Part shown: piece by piece, positions 24,968 to 33,227 of the stretch
How the letters are laid out: every line of letters begins with the position of its first letter
Position numbering within the stretch: position 1 is the stretch's first letter
Assembly (NCBI RefSeq): GCF_900188435.1
Contig: NZ_FYFA01000002.1
Location: forward strand, 248,001-312,000
Source of the DNA: Marinobacter sp. es.048
GTDB lineage: Bacteria > Pseudomonadota > Gammaproteobacteria > Pseudomonadales > Oleiphilaceae
Reading direction: 5' to 3'
Length of the DNA stretch: 64,000 nucleotides
The notes under the pieces: model-generated
Told to the model about the DNA's origin: nothing
Databases searched by the model: none
The model's input: only the letters and a program-made list of their open reading frames with translations
Translations under genes and position numbers: made by a program

Positions 24968-26239
24968 ATGAATAACGCGCAATTGAATGAATTGAAACAG
25001 AAGTATGTTGCCAACGGCGCTGCCAGCCCCGCCACGCAGTTTGCGGATCGCGCAGAGAATGCCTTGATTTGGGATGCGGATGGTAATCGAATTATTGATT
25101 TCGCCGGTGGCATTGGGGTGTTGAATATTGGCCATTGCCACCCCAAGGTTGTGGCAGCCGCGCAAGCGCAACTGGAGCGTGTGATGCACACATGCCAGAC
25201 CGTGATGCCCTATGAAGGCTACGTCAAAGTCGCCGAGAAGCTAAGCCAGCTCACCCCGGTGAGAGGACAAGGTAAGGTCATGTTAGTGAACTCCGGCGCT
25301 GAAGCTCTAGAGAATGCGGTCAAGATTGCGCGGGCGGCGACGGGTAAAAACAACGTCATCTGTTTTGATGGCGGCTATCACGGCCGCACCTTTATGACCA
25401 TGGCGATGAACGGCAAAGTCGCTCCGTATGCAGCCGACTTTGGCACAATGCCGGGTAACGTCTTCCGTGCACCATATCCAGTGCCTTTTCATGGGGTCAG
25501 CGAAGAAGACGCTATTCGTGGACTAAAAATGACGCTTAAGACCGATGCCAACCCTCGTGACACGGCAGCCATCGTGATCGAGCCGGTTCTGGGCGAGGGC
25601 GGTTTCTATCCTGCACCAGCAAGCTTCCTCAAGGCAGTGCGCAACATCTGCGATGAGCACGGCATGCTGATGATCGTTGATGAAGTTCAGTCCGGTTTTG
25701 GCCGCACGGGCAAAATGTTTGCCATAGAACACAGCGGTGTTGAGCCCGACCTGATGGCCATGGCCAAGAGCATGGCAGCTGGCATGCCGATCTCCGCCAT
25801 TGTGGGTACAGATGTTCATATGGATGCATCCGGCCCGAACTCACTTGGCGGCACCTATTCTGGCAGTCCGGTATCATGTGCAGCGGTATTGGCGGTGCTT
25901 GAGGTGTTTGAAGAGGAAGACATCCTCACGAGGAGCCAGTCCCTGGGGGAGGCTCTGGGCCAGCGCTTCTCACAATGGCAGGAGCGTTTCGCTTGCGTGG
26001 AGAATGTTCGTCATCTGGGCGCCATGGCAGCTATGGATATTGTCTCAGCTGACAAAGAATCCGATGCGGAGCTCACGGCTGCGCTGTGCAAGCGTGCGCG
26101 TGAGAAAGGACTAATCCTGCTTTCTTGCGGCCTTTACGGCAACACGCTTCGTTTTCTCATGCCGGTCACAATTGAAGATGAGGTGCTGAAAGAGGGGCTG
26201 GCAATCCTTGAGAAGTGTCTCGCGGAACTTGCGGGTTAA
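24968..26239 (+). CDS. gabT: 4-aminobutyrate aminotransferase
   Basis: 423 aa class-III PLP aminotransferase that moves the amino group of GABA to 2-oxoglutarate, giving succinate semialdehyde for GabD. Visible: NSGAEALENAVKIAR, GGYHGRT, IVDEVQSGFGRTGK (D238) and the PLP lysine in MAMAKSMAAGMP (K267), then GGTYSGSPVSCAAVLA. I start at ATG 24968; a longer frame from 24830 overlaps gabD and has no ribosome site. No GABA permease accompanies the pair, which suggests GABA is produced inside the cell. Confidence 0.94.
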   Translation: MNNAQLNELKQKYVANGAASPATQFADRAENALIWDADGNRIIDFAGGIGVLNIGHCHPKVVAAAQAQLERVMHTCQTVMPYEGYVKVAEKLSQLTPVRGQGKVMLVNSGAEALENAVKIARAATGKNNVICFDGGYHGRTFMTMAMNGKVAPYAADFGTMPGNVFRAPYPVPFHGVSEEDAIRGLKMTLKTDANPRDTAAIVIEPVLGEGGFYPAPASFLKAVRNICDEHGMLMIVDEVQSGFGRTGKMFAIEHSGVEPDLMAMAKSMAAGMPISAIVGTDVHMDASGPNSLGGTYSGSPVSCAAVLAVLEVFEEEDILTRSQSLGEALGQRFSQWQERFACVENVRHLGAMAAMDIVSADKESDAELTAALCKRAREKGLILLSCGLYGNTLRFLMPVTIEDEVLKEGLAILEKCLAELAG

Positions 26240-26309
26240 AAATAAACCTACACGATCCGTCCAGCTATAACACCGCGCAGTGATAGCTCGGAAACCTCGG
26301 TAACGACTA

Positions 26310-26342
26310 ACGAAGTCAGCGACTGCATGTCGCTGACTTCGT
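26310..26342. terminator. Strong hairpin between convergent gabT and pxpC
   Basis: ACGAAGTCAGCGAC (26310-26323) pairs perfectly with GTCGCTGACTTCGT (26329-26342) around a 5-base loop, a 14-bp stem. It lies between the ends of the two converging operons and probably stops transcription from both sides, although neither side has a long T run. Confidence 0.7.
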
Positions 26343-26383
26343 CACAAACCGTCAAGCTATTACAGGACGTGTTCCTGTCATCC

Positions 26384-27358
26384 TTAGCTCAATAATTCTC
26401 GAATCTCATCCATGATGGTCGCCTGCTCCTTGCGCGCGGCAAGGGCACCCTCCATATCCACTTTAACGAACCGAACGGGCGTATTGGGCTGTAACTGGCC
26501 GATCAGGTCCATGTCAGCCGAAATAACGGTACCTAACATGAAATATCCCCCACCCGACACTGCATCGCGATGCAGTACAATCGGCTCGGACCCGCTCGGT
26601 ACTTGTATTGAGCCGTACGGATAGCAGGCGTCCGTGATGTTGGACGGGTCGGCCCCGGCACTGAACGGCTGTTCGCGTTCCACAAACTCAAGTTTGCGCC
26701 CGCCCTGAAAGCGATAACCCATGCGGTCGGCTTCGTTAGCAACTTTCCAGGTATCCTCAAAAAAATTGCTCTGGGCCTGTTCAGTGAGACGGTGCCAGTA
26801 AAGCCCGGGCAGCACACGTAGCTCAGCCGGGTTGGACGGGCCGCGGCGTAGCGCCGGGGGTACCGATAATCCGTCTTTGACCGTTTTGCTGCTTTTGCCG
26901 AGCGGCAGCGAATCGCCAGGCTGGACAGGGCGACCATTAACACCACCGAGCGCCCCGATCGCATAGGTTGAGCGGCTGCCAAGGTACATAGGGGTGGTGA
27001 TACCGCCGGAAATCGCAATGTAGATGCGCGCACCGGATTTCAGAAAATCGAAGGACAACACCTGGCCGGCTTTCACGGTGAAGGCGGTCCAGGTATCGCG
27101 TGGCTCACCATCCACTTTCGGTGGCAGTTCTGCACCGCATACGGCGACGGTCACATCCTGGGTAAATTCAAGTTCCGGTCCAACGAATACGGATTCGAGC
27201 CCGGCTGCTCCCTCATCGTTACCAACAAGTAGATTGGCGGTTTTCAGCGCCAGACGGTCCATGGCCCCACCCATGGGAATACCAAGATGATAATAGCCCG
27301 GCCGTCCCAGGTCCTGGATCGTGGTGGCAATACCGGCTGAGATAACATTAACGGTCAT
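26384..27358 (-). CDS. pxpC: PxpC/KipA-type subunit of a biotin-dependent lactam (5-oxoprolinase-like) hydrolase
   Basis: 324 aa protein of the carboxyltransferase-like family that includes YbgK/PxpC, KipA and the C-terminal parts of urea amidolyase. Signatures include TTIQDLGRPGYYHLGIPMGGAMDRLALKTAN at the N-terminus (a family hallmark), IYIAISGGITTPMYLGSRSTY, and EANRMGYRF-like EADRMGYRFQGG. With PxpB it forms the ring-opening half of ATP-dependent 5-oxoprolinase. Its start overlaps pxpB by 11 bases. Here it is in an operon with a biotin carboxylase and a biotinyl carrier, pointing to a carboxylation-driven lactamase; the substrate is inferred below. Confidence 0.9.
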   Translation of the reverse strand: MTVNVISAGIATTIQDLGRPGYYHLGIPMGGAMDRLALKTANLLVGNDEGAAGLESVFVGPELEFTQDVTVAVCGAELPPKVDGEPRDTWTAFTVKAGQVLSFDFLKSGARIYIAISGGITTPMYLGSRSTYAIGALGGVNGRPVQPGDSLPLGKSSKTVKDGLSVPPALRRGPSNPAELRVLPGLYWHRLTEQAQSNFFEDTWKVANEADRMGYRFQGGRKLEFVEREQPFSAGADPSNITDACYPYGSIQVPSGSEPIVLHRDAVSGGGYFMLGTVISADMDLIGQLQPNTPVRFVKVDMEGALAARKEQATIMDEIRELLS

Positions 27359-28223
27359 AAAGGGCCTCCATCAGCTTGGCGTTGGTACCATCCATATCGG
27401 CATTGAATTCGCTTAGCGAGAAGCGAACGTTTTTGGTGCGGGGCATGAACTCACCCGCCTGCACTTGTGCAATCGCCGCATCATACTCTTCCCGGTTGAT
27501 TGGCTTAAACTTGACGATGTCCCCCGGCTTGAAGAAGACCATAAAATCCTTCAGATAGGGAACACTCTGCTCAGGGTCATAGATCGGCATCGGGGTAATG
27601 CCGAACATCTGGTAGCCGCCGGCGCCGCGAACGGAATAGATGCAGGAGAAACTGCCCCCATAGCCAACCGTCTGCCGTGGTGTGTCGGTGCGCGGGCTAA
27701 GGTATTTTGGCACCTGGATCTGACGGGACCGGTCGACCATCTGGTAAAGAAACGGCAAGCCGGATACAAAGCCGACCATGGAAACGAACCAGGGTGCCCC
27801 AGAATGCGCCTCAATAAATTTTTCTACACTGTCATAGCCATTTATCGAGGCCGCATATTCGATGTCGGTCGCGCTAGGATCCTGGTGGCGCTCACGGAAT
27901 CGCATCAGGGTATCGTGCGTCCAGGGATCCTGATAATAGACGGGGACTTCAACAATGCGAGTCTCCAGAACATTGTCGCCCTGCTCCGCCTCGGCTTCCA
28001 GTCGCTTCAATTCCTTCATCATGTCGTCGGGGTGAATCACATCCGGATCAAACTTGATCTGGAACGAGGCGTTGGCCGGGCAGATTTCGGTGACGCCCTT
28101 GATGTTGGCATTGCGCACCGCGTTGGTCATGGACAGCGAAACAAAGAATGCCTCAAGCGACATTTCTTCGTCGACTTCTACGAAAATGTGCTCATCGCCG
28201 CCAAATGTGTATCGACTACTCAT
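27348..28223 (-). CDS. pxpB: PxpB/KipI-type subunit of a lactam hydrolase
   Basis: 291 aa, carboxyltransferase domain 1 family (YbgJ/PxpB/KipI). Motifs: FFVSLSMTNAVR, VPVYYQDPWTHD (family VxYxGPD position, here altered), FVSGLPFLYQM, PRQTVGYGGSFSCIYSVRGAGGYQMFG with the glycine-rich YSVRGAGGYQ hallmark, and a conserved PGDIVKFKPIN. ATG 28223 (MSSRYTFGGDEH) is used; the longer frame overlaps accC coding sequence. It overlaps accC by 8 and pxpC by 11 bases, so expression is tightly coupled. It is longer than E. coli YbgJ, mostly through a middle insertion. Confidence 0.88.
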   Translation of the reverse strand: MSSRYTFGGDEHIFVEVDEEMSLEAFFVSLSMTNAVRNANIKGVTEICPANASFQIKFDPDVIHPDDMMKELKRLEAEAEQGDNVLETRIVEVPVYYQDPWTHDTLMRFRERHQDPSATDIEYAASINGYDSVEKFIEAHSGAPWFVSMVGFVSGLPFLYQMVDRSRQIQVPKYLSPRTDTPRQTVGYGGSFSCIYSVRGAGGYQMFGITPMPIYDPEQSVPYLKDFMVFFKPGDIVKFKPINREEYDAAIAQVQAGEFMPRTKNVRFSLSEFNADMDGTNAKLMEALYDR

Positions 28224-29613
28224 GAGTTTGAGCCCCTTTTTGTTTGATGAGATCAAGATTGTTTTCCAGCCACGGCTCCAACCATCGGGTATGGACTGCG
28301 CTTTGCTGCAGCTCTTCACTCTCGAGCAAAGCCTGGAACAGCGGCGCTGTGGTGGGCAGTCCTTCGACATGAAGCTCGCCCAGAGCGCGTTTGAGGCGCA
28401 ACAGTGCACGGTCGCGGTCTTCGGCCCAGACAATCAGTTTGCCGAGCAGCGAATCGTAAAAAGGCGGAACGGCGTAGCCCGAATAGAGCATGTGATCGAA
28501 ACGCACACCTGGCCCATCGGGAGTGATCAAGTTGCCGACGATACCTGGAAACGGCATAAAATTATTGGCCGGATCCTCTGCGTTTAAACGCACTTCGATG
28601 GCATGCCCGGTTCTGCGTATCGTCTCCTGTGTAACTCGCATCTTTGTACCGCCAGCGATCAAGATCATCTCGGCGACAAGGTCGAAGCCGCAGATCATTT
28701 CGGTCACAGGATGTTCGACTTGGATGCGGGTATTCATCTCAATAAAATAGAAACTTCCTGTCTCGTCGTCGTAGAGATACTCAACGGTGCCGGCACCTTT
28801 ATAGTGGACAGCCTTTGCCAGCGCGACGGCCGAGCGATACAGTTCGTCGCGAACTCGATCATCCAACGCAGCCGACGGAGCTTCTTCCCACACCTTCTGG
28901 CGACGGCGCTGCAAGGAGCACTCGCGCTCAAAGAAATGTACGACGTTTTCGCCATCACCTAATACCTGGACCTCAATGTGCCGGGCGCGCTCAATGACTT
29001 TCTCTATATAGATGCCTCCATCACCAAACGTTGCTGCCGCCTCCGAGGAGGCCTGGGGAGCTAGCTTTCTGAATTCATCAAGGTCGTGGGCAACACGGAT
29101 GCCCCGACCGCCACCTCCAGCGGCCGCCTTGATCATTACGGGGAAGCCAATTTTTTCTGCCATTTGCGCCGCGGCGTCCATGTCTTCTATGACCCCGTCA
29201 CTGCCTGGCACCGTGGGTACATTTGCCTTTTTCGCCTCGCTCCGCGCAGCCGCCTTATCGCCCATGAGGCGGATGGTATCGCCATCCGGTCCTACGAAAA
29301 GGAGGCCTGCGGCGGCTACGGCGTCTGCAAAGTCTGCATTTTCGGCAAGAAAGCCATAACCCGGATGGATAGCGTCGGCACCGGTTTCCTTCGCTGCGCT
29401 CAGGATCGCATCGATAGAAAGATAAGACTTTGCCGCCTGCGGTGGCCCGATGTTCACCGTTTCATCCGCCATCTGAACGGCCCGACTTTCGGTGTCAGCG
29501 TCGCTGTGCACGACCACAGTAGCGATACCGAGATCGCGTGCGGCACGGATTATTCGGATTGCGATTTCACCCCGGTTGGCGATCAGCAATTTTTGAATGC
29601 CTGGGTTTTTCAT
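28216..29613 (-). CDS. Biotin carboxylase (AccC-like) of the lactam-hydrolase operon
   Basis: 465 aa ATP-grasp carboxylase that attaches CO2 to the biotin of a carrier protein. Motifs: LIANRGEIAIRIIRAARDLG, PGYGFLAENADFADA, MIKAAAGGGGRGIRV (glycine-rich ATP loop), ERECSLQRRRQKVWEEAP, and FIEMNTRIQVEHPVTE with the catalytic Glu/Arg set. Length matches AccC. It is not in an acetyl-CoA carboxylase pair accBC with accAD. It sits between a short biotinyl carrier gene (7 bases upstream) and pxpB (8-base overlap), so it is dedicated to this operon. ATG 29613 is chosen because GAGG precedes it by 5 bases. Confidence 0.93.
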   Translation of the reverse strand: MKNPGIQKLLIANRGEIAIRIIRAARDLGIATVVVHSDADTESRAVQMADETVNIGPPQAAKSYLSIDAILSAAKETGADAIHPGYGFLAENADFADAVAAAGLLFVGPDGDTIRLMGDKAAARSEAKKANVPTVPGSDGVIEDMDAAAQMAEKIGFPVMIKAAAGGGGRGIRVAHDLDEFRKLAPQASSEAAATFGDGGIYIEKVIERARHIEVQVLGDGENVVHFFERECSLQRRRQKVWEEAPSAALDDRVRDELYRSAVALAKAVHYKGAGTVEYLYDDETGSFYFIEMNTRIQVEHPVTEMICGFDLVAEMILIAGGTKMRVTQETIRRTGHAIEVRLNAEDPANNFMPFPGIVGNLITPDGPGVRFDHMLYSGYAVPPFYDSLLGKLIVWAEDRDRALLRLKRALGELHVEGLPTTAPLFQALLESEELQQSAVHTRWLEPWLENNLDLIKQKGAQTHE

Positions 29614-29620
29614 GATCACC

Positions 29621-29860
29621 TCAGCTCAGTTCGGCAATAGTCTGCCCCGCCATAACGGGATCACCATCACCGACTGGAAAGTCGGCAATCGTTCCACCGG
29701 CATCCGCTTTCACTTCATGGAAGGTTTTCATAACCTCGACAAGACCTATGGTGTCGCCTTTGGTTACGGTATCCCCGACGTCGAAGTAAGCCGGCTGGTC
29801 CGGCGCCGGTTTACGGTAAAATGTTCCGGGGATTGGTGATTTCACTTCATGCATAGACAT
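29621..29860 (-). CDS. Short biotinyl carrier protein
   Basis: 79 aa single biotinyl/lipoyl domain. GLVEVMKTFHEV contains the biotinylation site (VMK, K45) and VKSPIPGTFYRKPAP the usual start of the barrel. It lacks the long N-terminal part and the complete E(A/V)MKM of AccB from acetyl-CoA carboxylase, so it is a stand-alone carrier. Immediately upstream of the biotin carboxylase, it would shuttle CO2 from AccC-like to the PxpBC part of the complex. Confidence 0.9.
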   Translation of the reverse strand: MSMHEVKSPIPGTFYRKPAPDQPAYFDVGDTVTKGDTIGLVEVMKTFHEVKADAGGTIADFPVGDGDPVMAGQTIAELS

Positions 29861-29895
29861 CGATAATGCCTCCTGATTGTTGTTATGGTGCTGTA

Positions 29896-30624
29896 TTAAG
29901 CCGTTCCAGGCTGGTTGACTGCTGCGCTGACCGCCTTGGCGATATCAACGGCGTTGGGTGTGTCAGAGTGGACACAGACGGTGTCGGCGCGCACGGGCAG
30001 TGACTTTCCATTGACGCTGTCCACTCTGCCGTTGCGAATGGCGTTCAGAACTCGCGATGCAGCGTAGCCGGGGTCAACCTCGCCGTGCGACCGGGTGATG
30101 ATCAGACTTCCATTGTCATCATATTCCAGATCGGCAAAGAACTCCGCCAGGAAGGGGATATTACGTTCCTTGTAGACTATTTCGTGCTGGGTGCCAGCCA
30201 GGCCAAGCACGGGCACACCATAAACTTCGGCTGCATCGGCGACGGCATGGGCAATGTGCTCCATTCGCGCTGCCATGCCATAGAGCGCGCCGTGTGGTTT
30301 TAGGTGGGACAGGGCGACACCGCTGGCGTCGAGGAAGCCCTTCAATGCACCGATCTGATAAAGGATGATGTTGGCCATTTCCTCACGGCCAATCTTCATT
30401 TCGCGCCGGCCGAATCCGGCCAGATCGGGGAGCGAGAAATGTGCACCAACTTTGACGTTATTCTTGCGCGCCAGTTCGACGGTGCTGCGCATGTGGTTAG
30501 GGTCGGAGCCATGGAAACCGCATGCTATATTGGCCTGGGTGATGTAGGGCATCATGCCTTCGTCGTCTCCCATCTTGTAAAGGCCGAAACTTTCTCCCAT
30601 GTCACAATTCACATCTACATGCAT
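29896..30624 (-). CDS. pxpA: PxpA (LamB/YcsF family) subunit of a lactam hydrolase
   Basis: 242 aa LamB/YcsF protein, the third component of the prokaryotic 5-oxoprolinase. Its hallmarks are VDVNCDMGESFGLYKMGDD at the N-terminus, TQANIACGFHGSDPNHM, GAHFSLPDLAGFGRREM, LSHLKPHGALYG and VDPGYAASRVL. The family has a deacetylase-like barrel, with the D-GES and H positions proposed for catalysis. It is first in the enzymatic half of the operon, 12 bases after the permease gene, linking transport to hydrolysis. The spacing to the carrier gene is 35 bases. Confidence 0.93.
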   Translation of the reverse strand: MHVDVNCDMGESFGLYKMGDDEGMMPYITQANIACGFHGSDPNHMRSTVELARKNNVKVGAHFSLPDLAGFGRREMKIGREEMANIILYQIGALKGFLDASGVALSHLKPHGALYGMAARMEHIAHAVADAAEVYGVPVLGLAGTQHEIVYKERNIPFLAEFFADLEYDDNGSLIITRSHGEVDPGYAASRVLNAIRNGRVDSVNGKSLPVRADTVCVHSDTPNAVDIAKAVSAAVNQPGTA

Positions 30625-30636
30625 TGTTTGTTCTCC

Positions 30637-31671
30637 TTAATTCTTAAGGGAGGCAACGTAGCGAAGCCTGATCTGGTCTGCGATAACCGCAAGTATCAGC
30701 AAAGTGCCGAGCACTACGGTTTGTAAGTAGGATTCGATTTGGGCCAGATTCATGCCGTTCTGAATCAGACCGATGAAAAGTGCACCCAGTACGACGCTCT
30801 CAAGACGCCCCACACCACCTCTCAGACTTACCCCGGCGATCACACAGGCGGCAATTGATTCCAATGGCATCGAAGCGCCAATGTTGGCCTCCCCGGTATC
30901 AATTCGTGCCGTCAAAAGCATACCGGCGACAGCGGCAAAAAAAGCGCTCAGCACATAGGTGAAAAACAGCGTGGCTTTGGTGTTGATCCCGGACAGTGAT
31001 GCAGCCTTGAGGTTGCCGCCGACCGCATAGAAATACCGGCCCTGGGGAGTACGATAGAGGAATACATACAGGGCGACGGCCAGTAATGCAGCGACGAAAA
31101 CCGGCGCTGGAACACCAAGCAGGTAACCGTAGCCAAAGGTATCACTGAAGGCCATGGGCATGCCGTAAACAGGTACGCCACCGGTCAGGTAGAGAGCAAC
31201 CCCGAAACCGACCGATGCCATGCCGAGCGACACCATGAAAGGTGACACGTTGAAGAAGGCGACGCCCGCTCCGTTGACAATGCCAATCGTGATACCTGCC
31301 AGAATGCCCGACAAACAGCCGAGTGCAATGGCCAACCACACCATGTCGGGGGCGATGGCGAAGATGGCCGCCATAACCATAGCCCCGACCACTGAGCTCA
31401 ACGCCAGTGCCGTGCCAACCGACAGGTCAAAGCCCCCTGTGAGCAATGCCAGCATCTGCCCAAGGGCAACAATCATTAGATAGACCGATTGGCGAAGCAC
31501 GTTCATCAGGTTTTGTAGCGTGAGAAAATTCTCTGACAACAGCGTGAACACAACCATGGCGATAAACAGGAGAAACGGCAGAATGCCAAGCTTGACGAAC
31601 AGACGCTTTGTTAAGTTCCCAAGGCCGCCGATAGCTGGCGCGTTCGTCGGAGTAACAGATTGCTCAGCCAT
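30637..31671 (-). CDS. Ribose-type ABC transporter permease
   Basis: 344 aa RbsC/BPD_transp_2 family membrane protein with about ten hydrophobic segments. It shows the family stretch LTGGFDLSVGTALALSSVVGA and VIAGVSLRGGVGRLESVVLGAL. It would form the channel for a small neutral solute. Start and the ATPase stop overlap by one base (TAATG). Being a single permease gene, it probably acts as a homodimer. It is encoded between the ATPase and PxpA, so the substrate is expected to be the one hydrolysed by the Pxp/Acc proteins. Confidence 0.92.
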   Translation of the reverse strand: MAEQSVTPTNAPAIGGLGNLTKRLFVKLGILPFLLFIAMVVFTLLSENFLTLQNLMNVLRQSVYLMIVALGQMLALLTGGFDLSVGTALALSSVVGAMVMAAIFAIAPDMVWLAIALGCLSGILAGITIGIVNGAGVAFFNVSPFMVSLGMASVGFGVALYLTGGVPVYGMPMAFSDTFGYGYLLGVPAPVFVAALLAVALYVFLYRTPQGRYFYAVGGNLKAASLSGINTKATLFFTYVLSAFFAAVAGMLLTARIDTGEANIGASMPLESIAACVIAGVSLRGGVGRLESVVLGALFIGLIQNGMNLAQIESYLQTVVLGTLLILAVIADQIRLRYVASLKN

Positions 31672-33224
31672 TAACAGGCCTCCTTTTCGAAGAAATGGGC
31701 AAGCACCTTCTCCTCTGTGAGTTCATCGGCCTGTAATTCGGCCTGAGTCCGTCCATGGAAAAAAACATAGGCGCGGGTAGTAAGATGCAGTATTTCTGGC
31801 AAATCAGACGAGATAAGGACGATGGCCACGCCGCCGCGAGCGAGTTCAACAATAAACTCATAGATGGAAGCGCGTGTACCAACATCTACGCCGACTGTTG
31901 GTTCGTCAAAAACGATCAGATCATATTTGCGAGTCAGGGCCCGTGCGAGCATCACCTTCTGTTGATTGCCGCCGGAAAAGTGTTCGACCGTACGTTCAAT
32001 CTGCGGCGGCGACAGATTGAGCCGCGTGGTGAGGGCTTCGACCGCCTTTTTTTCGCCACCACGATTGATAAAGATACCTTTTGAAAATGGCTCAATATCG
32101 AGTGAAGCGAGCGAAATATTCTCGCGCACCGAGCGCGTCATCATCAGGCCCTCTTTGTGCCGATCTGCAGGTAAATAGAGAAAACCGTCGCGTATATTGC
32201 GTTTTGGTGTATGGCCGGTGATACCTCGGCCATTCAACATCACAGTCCCCGTACGGATTGCCAAACCACCAAAACAGGCCTGCATCAGCTCCGATTTGCC
32301 CGACCCGACCAGGCCGGACATCCCGACAATCTCGCCAGCCCGCACGGTCATTGATGCGTCGACCACTGAACCGTCGTTCGTCGTTACATTCCTGGCTTCA
32401 AGCACCACATCGCCTGGCGCATTCAGGTTCAGCTCGGGGAAAATGGCGCCGACCACACGACCGGTCATGAGCTGAACCAGATCATCCTCCGTCGCTTCCG
32501 CAGCATTGACAGTATCGATGTAGCGGCCGTCCCGAAGAACAGTGATGCGGTCGCCAATGCGGCGAATTTCAGCCATTCGGTGAGTAATGTAGATGACTCC
32601 CACTCCACGTTTCTTCAATCCCGCGATCAATTCGAACAATTGATCAGTCTCGTGCGTGGTGAGTGAGGCCGTAGGTTCATCGAGGATCAATACCTGGAGC
32701 TCGGAGCGAAATGCCTTGGCTATCTCTACCATTTGCTGCTCTGCACGAGTGAGGCGATCGACAAGTTGGTCGGGCCTCAGCGCAAAGCCAAGCTCATCAA
32801 GCGTCTCTTGTGCCTCACGGCTGATGCGGGCGCGGTCAAGTAATCCGGCCCGCCTGGGTTCGGCACCAAGAAACAAGTTCTCCTCTACAGTCATTTGAGG
32901 GATCAGTGAAAATTCCTGGAAAACTGCAGATATTCCGAGGGAGCGAGCGTCGTGAACCGAGGCCAGTGTTACTGGCTCACCTTTATAAGTGATTTGACCC
33001 GTGCTCGGCTGCTTGGCACCAGCCAGAATGGAAATCAGGGTCGACTTTCCCGCTCCATTCTCACCGAACAGCACATGCACTTCGCCGGCAAGCAGTTCGA
33101 AATCGACGTCATCGAGCGCCCGGACGCCGGGATAATCCTTGGTAATGGCCCGGGTCTGGAGGAGAGGGAGCGGGGTTGCCCCCACCTCCTCACAACCCTG
33201 CGGCTTGTTGATTGAATTCGACAT
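31671..33224 (-). CDS. Ribose-type ABC transporter ATPase (two nucleotide-binding domains)
   Basis: 517 aa RbsA/MglA-like protein with duplicated ATPase domains. N-half: GENGAGKSTLISILAG (Walker A), RAEQQMVEIAKAF (signature-like) and LILDEPTASLT (Walker B). C-half: GLVGSGKSELMQACFG, SGGNQQKVMLARAL (canonical signature) and IVFDEPTVGVDVG. In this family one site is often weakened, as in the N-half signature here. It starts 3 bases after the binding-protein stop. Confidence 0.94.
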   Translation of the reverse strand: MSNSINKPQGCEEVGATPLPLLQTRAITKDYPGVRALDDVDFELLAGEVHVLFGENGAGKSTLISILAGAKQPSTGQITYKGEPVTLASVHDARSLGISAVFQEFSLIPQMTVEENLFLGAEPRRAGLLDRARISREAQETLDELGFALRPDQLVDRLTRAEQQMVEIAKAFRSELQVLILDEPTASLTTHETDQLFELIAGLKKRGVGVIYITHRMAEIRRIGDRITVLRDGRYIDTVNAAEATEDDLVQLMTGRVVGAIFPELNLNAPGDVVLEARNVTTNDGSVVDASMTVRAGEIVGMSGLVGSGKSELMQACFGGLAIRTGTVMLNGRGITGHTPKRNIRDGFLYLPADRHKEGLMMTRSVRENISLASLDIEPFSKGIFINRGGEKKAVEALTTRLNLSPPQIERTVEHFSGGNQQKVMLARALTRKYDLIVFDEPTVGVDVGTRASIYEFIVELARGGVAIVLISSDLPEILHLTTRAYVFFHGRTQAELQADELTEEKVLAHFFEKEAC

Positions 33225-33227
33225 GGC

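Noticed and set aside
29621..29860. AccB of acetyl-CoA carboxylase
   Set aside because: Too short, lacks the N-terminal part, and is embedded in a pxp operon rather than next to a housekeeping accC.
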